Source: Candidatus Aminicenantota bacterium
GTDB taxonomy: Bacteria > Acidobacteriota > Aminicenantia > JAMOAD01
DNA length: 15,686 nucleotides
Reading direction: 5' to 3'
Assembly: GCA_027070475.1 (NCBI GenBank)
Contig: JALXDT010000222.1
Location: 1 to 15,686, forward strand
The notes under the pieces are model-generated. The model ran no database searches. It saw only the letters and a list, made by a program, of their open reading frames with translations, and was not told the DNA's origin. Shown here piece after piece: positions 6,227 to 11,877 of this stretch (position 1 is the first letter of the stretch; every line of letters begins with the position of its first letter). Made by a program: the position numbers and the translations under genes.

Positions 6227-7717
6227 CTATTTTTTCTCCGAAAGATACTTGTCTATAGCAATAGCTGCATCTCTTCCATCACCCATTGCAAGAATAACCG
6301 TTGCTCCTCCTCTCATAACATCACCGCCTGCGAAAACTCCGGGTATGGATGTTTGCAAGGAATCATCAACCTCTATTTCTCCTCTTCTCTTTATCTTTAA
6401 GCCTTCTGTTGTATCCGGAATCAATGGATTAGGTTTTGTTCCCAAAGCTACAATTGCCACATCAGCTTCAATAATGTGCTCAGTGCCTTCTATTGGGATA
6501 GGTCTTCTTCTTCCGGAATCATCGGGCTCTCCAAGTTCCATTTTGATGCATTTAATCCCTTTTAACCATCCGTTTTCATCACCAACAAATTCAATAGGTT
6601 GGGTGAGATAAATAAATTCAATTCCCTCTTCTTCCGCGTGTTTAATTTCCTCTATTCTTGCCGGCATCTCTTTTCTTGTTCTTCTATAGAGAATCATTGA
6701 ATGTTCTGCTCCCAGTCTTTTAGATGTTCTGACAGCGTCCATAGCAGTGTTTCCTGCTCCAATCACCGCTACCCTTTTACCTCTGGCAATTGGAGTTTCA
6801 TATTCTGGGAATTTATATGCTTTCATAAGGTTTACTCTTGTAAGATATTCATTTGCAGAGTAAACACCATTTAAATTTTCGCCGGGGATATTAAGCATCC
6901 AGGGTAATCCAGCTCCTGCGCCTATGAAAAATGCCTCATATCCCTCTTCTCTTAATTCATCTATCGTAGCTGTTCTTCCAACAACAAAATCAGTAATAAT
7001 TTCAACTCCCATCTTTTTAAGATTTTCAATTTCATGTCTAACTATCTCTTTTGGCAACCTGAATTCGGGAATACCGTAAATAAGAACTCCGCCCGGCTCA
7101 TGGAGAGCTTCAAATATTGTTACATCATATCCCATTTTTGCAAGATCTCCGGCAGCTGCAAGTCCAGCAGGCCCTGAACCTATGATTGCAACTTTCTTTC
7201 CTTTCTTTTCTTTTGGTTTTACAATCTCCGCAGCATTCATCTTTCTTTCATAATCAGCCACAAATCTTTCAAGATGTCCTATTGCAATAGGTGGTTTACC
7301 CATTTTTATATATATGCAATTTCCTTCACACTGCTCTTCCTGAGGACAAACCCTTCCGCAAACAGCTGGTAATGAGTTTGTTTCCTTAATTTTCTTCGCA
7401 GCATCCAAAAATTTTCCTTCTTCCACTAATTTAATAAAACTTGGAATTTTAACTGCAACAGGGCAACCCATCACACAGGTTGGGGAGGGACAATCAAGAC
7501 ACCTTTTTGCCTCCAATATAGCCATTTCTTCCGTATAACCTAAATTTACCTCTTCAAAAATCTTATTTCTAACATCAGGTTCTCTCTCAATCATATGAAC
7601 TCTATCTATTTCTCCTCTTGCTTTGGCCTTCATACTCCTTCTTAAATCGGCTCTCCACTCCTCTTTTCTTTCAATATTTATTTCATCTATTATTTTTTGG
7701 ATATTTTCCTTTGACAT
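6227..7717 (-). CDS. nfnB: NADH-dependent reduced ferredoxin:NADP+ oxidoreductase subunit B (NfnB / GltD-like flavoprotein)
   Basis: Large subunit of the cytoplasmic Nfn transhydrogenase, which couples reduced ferredoxin, NADH and NADP(H) by flavin-based electron bifurcation. It is 496 aa. The N-terminal iron-sulfur domain (about 60-160) has Cys73, 76, 81 and 85, then Cys120, 124, 130 and 134, suited to two [4Fe-4S] clusters. The FAD site is VAIIGSGPAGLAAAG (176-190). The pyridine-nucleotide domain has VAVIGAGNTAMDAVR (316-330) and LYRRTRKEMPA (343-353). The C-terminal FAD motif is VFAGGDVMRGGATV (461-474). On its own it could be read as a glutamate synthase small subunit or a sulfide dehydrogenase subunit. 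The adjacent NfnA gene, 15 bases upstream in the operon, makes the Nfn assignment most likely. A perfect AAGGAGGT ribosome site supports the ATG. Confidence 0.9.
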   Translation of the reverse strand: MSKENIQKIIDEINIERKEEWRADLRRSMKAKARGEIDRVHMIEREPDVRNKIFEEVNLGYTEEMAILEAKRCLDCPSPTCVMGCPVAVKIPSFIKLVEEGKFLDAAKKIKETNSLPAVCGRVCPQEEQCEGNCIYIKMGKPPIAIGHLERFVADYERKMNAAEIVKPKEKKGKKVAIIGSGPAGLAAAGDLAKMGYDVTIFEALHEPGGVLIYGIPEFRLPKEIVRHEIENLKKMGVEIITDFVVGRTATIDELREEGYEAFFIGAGAGLPWMLNIPGENLNGVYSANEYLTRVNLMKAYKFPEYETPIARGKRVAVIGAGNTAMDAVRTSKRLGAEHSMILYRRTRKEMPARIEEIKHAEEEGIEFIYLTQPIEFVGDENGWLKGIKCIKMELGEPDDSGRRRPIPIEGTEHIIEADVAIVALGTKPNPLIPDTTEGLKIKRRGEIEVDDSLQTSIPGVFAGGDVMRGGATVILAMGDGRDAAIAIDKYLSEKK

Positions 7718-7732
7718 TTTTTCTACCTCCTT

Positions 7733-8572
7733 TTAATTTTTCTTCCCGTACTGGGATAAAACCTTTTCATAGGCAATCTTTTCCTGTTCTCTGTACACAG
7801 TTTGCCTTTTCAACATATTATCCCAATCAACAAGATGTCCATCAAATTCAGGTCCATCCACACAGACAAACTTTGTTTCTTTCCCAACTGTAACTCGGCA
7901 GCTTCCGCACATTCCTGTCCCGTCAACCATAATTGTGTTCAAACTTACAAGAGTGGGGATATTGTATTCCTTAGTTAAAAGTGAAACAAACTTCATCATT
8001 ATCGCAGGTCCCACAGCAAGAACCATATCCAGCTTTTCTCCTTCATTTATAAGCTTTTTGATTGCATCGGTAACAAGTCCTTTTTCACCGTAGCTTCCAT
8101 CATCAGTCATTATTATAACCCTATCAGAGTACTTAGCCATTCTGTCTTCAAGAATAAGCAATTCCTTTGTTCTTGCTCCTAAAATCGTGATAATTCTATT
8201 TCCAGCTTTTTTCATTGCAGCAGTAATTGGAAGAAGAGGAGCAATACCGACACCTCCTCCTACACTTACCACTGTACCCCAATTTTCAATGTGTGTAGGT
8301 CTTCCTAAAGGTCCCACCAAAGAATAAATCTCATCACCTACATTTTTCAAAGACAACTTAAAAGTAGTTGCCCCTATAACCTGAAATATGATTTCAATCC
8401 AGCCTTCATCAGGAGAAGAATCAACAATGGTAAGAGGTATTCTTTCATCTCCTTGGGAAGGAATAAGAATAATAAACTGCCCTGCTCTTCTCTTTTTCGC
8501 AATTCTCGGAGCAATGACTTTCATAGAATACTCATTTTCCGCAATGGTATTCTTTTCAATTATTTTATACAT
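7733..8572 (-). CDS. nfnA: NADH-dependent reduced ferredoxin:NADP+ oxidoreductase subunit A (NfnA, ferredoxin-NADP reductase-like)
   Basis: Small subunit of the Nfn complex, related to ferredoxin-NADP+ reductases and dihydroorotate dehydrogenase electron-transfer subunits. It is 279 aa. The FAD-binding barrel spans about 1-95, with RIPLTIV at 44-50 and GPLG at 87-90. The NAD-binding half follows, with SVGGGVGIAPLLP at 103-115 and AVGPA at 186-190. The C-terminal cluster region has Asp217, Cys222, Cys225 and Cys237, fitting the Asp plus three Cys [2Fe-2S] site that I recall for Nfn. The next residues, VDGPEFDGHLVDWD, are characteristic of this branch. First gene of the minus-strand operon; AGGAGG precedes the ATG by five bases. 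No glutamate synthase large subunit or sulfide-specific gene is nearby to favour the alternative names. Confidence 0.9.
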   Translation of the reverse strand: MYKIIEKNTIAENEYSMKVIAPRIAKKRRAGQFIILIPSQGDERIPLTIVDSSPDEGWIEIIFQVIGATTFKLSLKNVGDEIYSLVGPLGRPTHIENWGTVVSVGGGVGIAPLLPITAAMKKAGNRIITILGARTKELLILEDRMAKYSDRVIIMTDDGSYGEKGLVTDAIKKLINEGEKLDMVLAVGPAIMMKFVSLLTKEYNIPTLVSLNTIMVDGTGMCGSCRVTVGKETKFVCVDGPEFDGHLVDWDNMLKRQTVYREQEKIAYEKVLSQYGKKN

Positions 8573-8607
8573 ATAAGTCCTCCTAAATATTATAAAATGA
8601 ACAGCAT

Positions 8608-8636
8608 ATAATAATATAAAATCCTTTATCTGTCCA
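8608..8636 (-). promoter_or_regulatory. Promoter of the nfnA-nfnB-nth-ridA operon
   Basis: Read on the minus strand: TGGACA (8636-8631), a 17-base spacer and TATTAT (8613-8608), each one mismatch from consensus. Transcription should start near 8601, about 30 bases before the nfnA ATG, and the AGGAGG ribosome site lies in that leader. No leader structure fits in so short a space. Confidence 0.65.
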
Positions 8637-8686
8637 CTATTTAACTATTCTTCAAAAATCGCACCAATTTATTTAAATTAATTTTA

Positions 8687-8719
8687 AAATGATAACCACT
8701 ACTTTCATATTTATCATTT
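8687..8719. repeat. 9-bp perfect inverted repeat in the nfnA-thiC spacer
   Basis: AAATGATAA (8687-8695) and TTATCATTT (8711-8719) are exact reverse complements separated by 15 bases. The repeat lies about 50 bp upstream of the nfnA -35 and about 130 bp upstream of the thiC -35. Such a dyad could be a regulator site. It is AT-rich, so chance is a real alternative. Confidence 0.4.
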
Positions 8720-8753
8720 GATCAGATTTTTGCTGGTAGAAAATTAGATAGCA

Positions 8754-8776
8754 TGAACCGTACAGTTTACGGCTCA
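8754..8776. repeat. GC-containing hairpin/dyad in the nfnA-thiC spacer
   Basis: TGAaCCGTA (8754-8762) pairs with TACGGcTCA (8768-8776) around a five-base loop, eight pairs with one mismatch. TGGTA (8734-8738) and TACCA (8778-8782) could form an outer helix. It is unusually G+C-rich for this genome's spacers. It could be an operator, a small structured RNA or a gene remnant; no known family is recognised. Confidence 0.4.
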
Positions 8777-8849
8777 ATACCATACAAACCTCTTCAGTCA
8801 AAGAACATCCTCTCTTTTTCTGGACACCGTTGAATTAGGTAAATTAAGC

Positions 8850-8878
8850 TTGACAACAGAAGATATTATTAGTAAATT
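8850..8878 (+). promoter_or_regulatory. Promoter of the thiC operon
   Basis: A perfect TTGACA (8850-8855), a 17-base spacer and TAAATT (8873-8878, four of six matches). Transcription would start near 8885, leaving a leader of only about 28 bases before the thiC ATG. That leader is too short for a TPP riboswitch. The -10 is mediocre, so an activator may help. Confidence 0.6.
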
Positions 8879-8901
8879 ATGTGTTAATCAATAAAGATTG
8901 T

Positions 8902-8907
8902 AAGGAG
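8902..8907 (+). promoter_or_regulatory. thiC ribosome binding site, decides the start
   Basis: AAGGAG lies six bases before ATG 8914. An in-frame GTG at 8881 would add 11 residues, but it has no ribosome site and falls at the predicted transcription start. ATG 8914 is therefore taken as the start. Confidence 0.85.
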
Positions 8908-8913
8908 ATTATC

Positions 8914-10221
8914 ATGACACAATTACAGGAAGCAAAGAAAAAGAATATAACTAAAGAGATGGAGATAGTTGCTGAAAAAGAGAGTATTCTTGCCATAGAA
9001 TTAAGAGAACTTATAGAAGCGGGAAGAGTTGTTATCCCGGCTAATAAAAACCACAAAAATCTTGATCCGATAGGTATTGGTGAAGGTCTCACAACTAAAA
9101 TTAATGCTAACATTGGTACTTCAATGGATTTTCCTAAGAAGGAGAGAGAGCTTGAAAAACTAAAGGTAGCTATTAAATATGGAGCTGATACGGTTATGGA
9201 TCTTTCCACAGGAGGAAAAATTGATGCAATAAGGAAAGAAATAATAGAAAATTCTAAAGTTCCCATTGGTACTGTTCCTATCTATCAAGCTGCAATAGAA
9301 GCAATAAAAAAGAGAGGCTCAATAGTTGATATGAAAATAGAGGATATGCTTGAAGTTATAAGGAAACAGGGGGAAGATGGAGTTGATTTTATGACAATAC
9401 ATGCAGGTCTTACCTCCCATGCTGTGGACAGAATAAAAAATCAAAACAGAGTTATGGGAGTTGTTTCAAGGGGAGGCTCTTTTCTCTTTGCTTGGATCCT
9501 TCATAATAAAAAGGAAAACCCTCTCTACGAACATTTTGATAAAATTCTTGATATTGCTGAAGAGTATGATATTACAATAAGTTTGGGGGATGCTCTAAGA
9601 CCCGGTGCCATCTATGATGCAACAGACAGACCTCAAGTAGATGAACTTATAATTTTGGGGGAACTTGTTGATAGATGCAGAGAAAGAGGTGTTCAGGTTA
9701 TGGTTGAAGGACCTGGACATGTACCCCTTGATCAAATAGTGGCAAATGTAAAATTAGAAAAGAGAATCACAAGAGGAGCTCCCTTTTATGTTTTAGGCCC
9801 TCTGGTAACAGATATAGCTCCCGGCTATGATCATATAGTAGGAGCAATAGGAGGAGCAATTGCTGCCTCCGTTGGAGCGGATTATCTTTGCTATGTAACA
9901 GCGGCAGAACATTTAGGGCTTCCTGGTACTGAAGAGGTTAAGGAGGGTGTGATAGCTTCTAAAATAGCTGCTCATTCGGCTGATATTATGAAAGGAGTTG
10001 GAAGAGCTGCTGAATGGGATTACAAGATGTCTGTCGCAAGAAGAGCTCTTGATTGGAAAAAACAGAGAGAACTCTCTCTTGATCCCGAAAAGTTTGATGA
10101 GATTAGAAATAAGTATAAAACAGCTTCTGACGCATGTTCTATGTGCGGAGATTTTTGTGCTTTGAAAATCGTTGATGAGTATTTCGGGATTAAGAGAGAT
10201 GTTTACAAAAAAGAGCTCTAA
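8914..10221 (+). CDS. thiC: Phosphomethylpyrimidine synthase ThiC
   Basis: A radical-SAM enzyme that rearranges 5-aminoimidazole ribotide to hydroxymethylpyrimidine phosphate, releasing CO and formate, for the thiamin pyrimidine. From the chosen ATG it is 435 aa, matching the short anaerobe/archaeal-type enzymes rather than the ~630-aa E. coli form. Landmarks are MDLSTGGKID (95-104), TIHAGLT (161-167), SRGGSF (185-190), SLGDALRPG (223-231), EGPGHVPLDQ (265-274) and LGPLVTDIAPGYDHI (294-308). The C-terminal cluster motif is Cys408-x2-Cys411-x3-Cys415; E. coli ThiC has x4 in the second gap. I think the shorter gap is usual in short ThiC proteins, but could not check. No other thi gene is in view and there is no TPP riboswitch. 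The 3' end overlaps the next gene by 23 bp. Confidence 0.96.
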   Translation: MTQLQEAKKKNITKEMEIVAEKESILAIELRELIEAGRVVIPANKNHKNLDPIGIGEGLTTKINANIGTSMDFPKKERELEKLKVAIKYGADTVMDLSTGGKIDAIRKEIIENSKVPIGTVPIYQAAIEAIKKRGSIVDMKIEDMLEVIRKQGEDGVDFMTIHAGLTSHAVDRIKNQNRVMGVVSRGGSFLFAWILHNKKENPLYEHFDKILDIAEEYDITISLGDALRPGAIYDATDRPQVDELIILGELVDRCRERGVQVMVEGPGHVPLDQIVANVKLEKRITRGAPFYVLGPLVTDIAPGYDHIVGAIGGAIAASVGADYLCYVTAAEHLGLPGTEEVKEGVIASKIAAHSADIMKGVGRAAEWDYKMSVARRALDWKKQRELSLDPEKFDEIRNKYKTASDACSMCGDFCALKIVDEYFGIKRDVYKKEL

Positions 10222-11047
10222 GAAAAAGAATCTAAAATTTGGTATTTCAGTAATCCCTGAAAATAGTAAGCTCAGTATAGAAGAAAATATAGAGTTTGTA
10301 AAAAAATCAGGCCTTGATCATCTCGAAATTGCTTTTGTAAACGGACTTTATCTATCAGAAAAGAGAGCCTATGAGATCAATTATACTGCGGCTGTTAATA
10401 AAATTTCCCTCTCCATCCATGCTCCATATTTCATAAACCTGAGCTCTCCTAAGAAAGACATAGTAGAAAAGAGTAAAGAGCTTTTGTTAAATGTAGGAAG
10501 ATTTGCAAGAACAATGGGGGCTGAAGTAATAGTATTCCACACTGGTTTTTATTATGATAGCCCTAAAAATACATATGACAAAATAAAGAAAAATATTGAA
10601 GATATCAAAAAATCATTTGAAGATGAATTTCTTTCGGTAAAATTAAGTCCAGAGACAATGGGGAAAAAAAAGGAGTTCGGAGATTTAGAAGAGATTATCT
10701 CCCTCTCTCAGGAAGTGAAAAGAATATTCCCATGTATAGATTTTGCCCATATCCATGCCCGAACAAAAAGATTTAATTCCTATGAGGAATTTAACAAAAT
10801 TTTAAAAAAACTGGAAAAAAGATTAGGAATAGAGTATATTAAAAATATGCATATACATATTTCCGGAATAGAGTACAATGGAGAAGGAGAAAGGTATCAT
10901 CTTAATCTGCTTGATTCAGACTTTAAATTTGATGAATGGATAGAAGCTATTAATGATTATGGGGTCGAGGGTATTGTAGTAGTGGAAAGTCCGGAGCCAA
11001 TTCCGGATGCATTAAGATTAAAAAAGCTTTATTATGATAAACCATGA
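10199..11047 (+). CDS. Endonuclease IV-like / sugar-phosphate isomerase-type TIM-barrel protein
   Basis: An AP-endonuclease-family-2 (xylose-isomerase-like) TIM barrel of 282 aa. Likely metal ligands in order are His74 (SIHAPYF), His114 (VFHTGF), Glu152 (LSPETMG), Asp181 and His184 (CIDFAHIHA), His220 (HIHIS), His234 (ERYHLNL) and Glu264 (VVVESPEP). This nearly reproduces the three-zinc set of E. coli Nfo, but the DxH motif there (Asp229, His231) reads RYH here, so one ligand appears missing. It is therefore either a divergent endonuclease IV or a sugar-phosphate isomerase/epimerase relative; I favour the endonuclease IV branch from the SIHAP and CIDxxH motifs. I chose ATG 10199; in-frame ATG 10175 and TTG 10172 lie deeper in thiC. 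No good ribosome site is seen at any of them, so coupling with thiC is expected. The end overlaps the next gene by ATGA. Confidence 0.82.
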   Translation: MFTKKSSKKKNLKFGISVIPENSKLSIEENIEFVKKSGLDHLEIAFVNGLYLSEKRAYEINYTAAVNKISLSIHAPYFINLSSPKKDIVEKSKELLLNVGRFARTMGAEVIVFHTGFYYDSPKNTYDKIKKNIEDIKKSFEDEFLSVKLSPETMGKKKEFGDLEEIISLSQEVKRIFPCIDFAHIHARTKRFNSYEEFNKILKKLEKRLGIEYIKNMHIHISGIEYNGEGERYHLNLLDSDFKFDEWIEAINDYGVEGIVVVESPEPIPDALRLKKLYYDKP

Positions 11048-11877
11048 TTCTAAAATTTTTTGGAGTTAGAGGTAGTTATCCAGTTTCAGGAAAAAATTTC
11101 ATTAAATATGGGGGGCACACGCCTTCAATACTTATAGAAAATAGTGAAACAGCGATAATATTTGACAGTGGAACAGGAATAATTGAGGCAGGAAATTACA
11201 TTAACCACAATAAAAAAATCAATGAAATCTATATTTTTGTTTCCCATCTTCACTATGATCATATTCAAGGATTACCTTTTTTTAAACCTTTTTTTAATAA
11301 AGACTCAAAGAAGATAAAAATCTTTGGTCCAAATTTCACAGAAGATAGCTTTGAATTACAGATTGAGAAATTTTTTGCATCTCCATTTATTCCTTTCTCT
11401 TTAGAATTAATTAAAAAGGAAAACAATATATCTTTTCACACATTCAATTCAAAGAAAGAAACAATAAAGATAAAAGAAAATATTAGAGTAAAAGCTGAAT
11501 TTAATAAAAACCATCCAAAACATGGAGTTTATATGTTCTCAATCAATTCAAATAAAAAAAAGATCACATATATTACAGATATCAATATAACTGAATCTAT
11601 TTTAAAAAGTGTCGTAGAGTTTGCAAAAGACTCGGATATATTAATATTTGATTCATTTTTCACAGAAAAAGAAAAAATAGAGGAACCAGAAATTGGTAAT
11701 TTTGGTCACTCCTCTTTTGAGGATGGAATAAATTTAAAAAAATTATCAAATTCAAAAAAATTTTTCTTTTTTCATTTTAACCCAAATTGTACGGATGAGA
11801 AACTTATAAAACTTGAAAAAACCTATTGCGGAAAAGAAATAAAAATGGCAAAGGAAGGTTTGGAGGCTAAATTATGA
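11044..11877 (+). CDS. Metallo-beta-lactamase-fold hydrolase (COG1235-like)
   Basis: A 277-aa metallo-beta-lactamase-fold protein. The N-terminal GVRGSYPVSG followed by KYGGHTPSILIE is typical of the RNase Z/PhnP-like and cyclic-nucleotide-phosphodiesterase-like branch. The HxHxDH metal motif is His68, His70, Asp72 and His73 (SHLHYDHIQG). Further likely ligands are His157 or His160 (NHPKHG), Asp179 (ITDIN), His222 (FGHSS) and His244 (FFHFNP). The substrate cannot be named from sequence: a nuclease, cyclic phosphodiesterase or phosphodiester hydrolase are all possible. The gene is coupled at both ends by ATGA overlaps. It is very AT-rich (one sampled 60-base stretch, 11281-11340, is 14/60 G+C) and rich in Lys, Asn and Phe compared with gdhA, with many A and T runs. 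Confidence 0.85.
   Translation: MILKFFGVRGSYPVSGKNFIKYGGHTPSILIENSETAIIFDSGTGIIEAGNYINHNKKINEIYIFVSHLHYDHIQGLPFFKPFFNKDSKKIKIFGPNFTEDSFELQIEKFFASPFIPFSLELIKKENNISFHTFNSKKETIKIKENIRVKAEFNKNHPKHGVYMFSINSNKKKITYITDINITESILKSVVEFAKDSDILIFDSFFTEKEKIEEPEIGNFGHSSFEDGINLKKLSNSKKFFFFHFNPNCTDEKLIKLEKTYCGKEIKMAKEGLEAKL

Larger units (their letters stand above)
8573..8913. other. Divergent nfnA-thiC intergenic control region
   Basis: This 341-bp gap is the only long non-coding stretch. It holds the nfnA promoter at the left, the thiC promoter at the right, and two inverted repeats between them. About 8720-8840 looks richer in G+C than its flanks and contains a 26-codon open frame (8753-8833) with no ribosome site. 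I searched by eye for the TPP-riboswitch core (CTGAGA and the following ACC-rich block) in front of thiC and did not find it. The middle may be an operator region or the remnant of an older gene. Confidence 0.8.

Noticed and set aside
6036..6611. 191-codon plus-strand open frame opposite nth and nfnB
   Set aside because: It runs antisense through two conserved genes, is rich in Ser, Pro and Phe as expected of a shadow frame, and has no family resemblance.
6227..7717. Glutamate synthase small subunit (GltD) as the identity of the large flavoprotein
   Set aside because: The partner gene is NfnA-like and no large glutamate synthase subunit is present, so Nfn fits better. The domain itself is shared by both families.
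7733..8572. Dihydroorotate dehydrogenase electron-transfer subunit (PyrK) as the identity of the small subunit
   Set aside because: It lies directly upstream of nfnB with no pyrD, and the VDGPEFDGHLVDWD tail is of the Nfn type.
8631..8826. TGTCCA at 8631-8636 and TGGACA at 8821-8826 as terminal inverted repeats of a ~196-bp miniature transposable element
   Set aside because: The match stops at six bases, there are no flanking direct repeats, and the left copy is already explained as the nfnA -35 hexamer.
8753..8833. A 26-codon open frame starting ATGAACCG in the nfnA-thiC spacer as a small gene or leader peptide
   Set aside because: No ribosome binding site precedes the ATG, the product has no recognisable feature, and it lies upstream of the best thiC promoter.
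8881..8913. GTG at 8881 as the thiC start
   Set aside because: There is no ribosome site before it and it coincides with the predicted transcription start, whereas ATG 8914 has AAGGAG six bases upstream.
10172..10198. TTG 10172 or ATG 10175 as the start of the endonuclease IV-like gene
   Set aside because: They would lengthen the overlap with thiC to about 50 bp and add residues encoded under the conserved ThiC C-terminus. ATG 10199 is simpler, although no start has a strong ribosome site.
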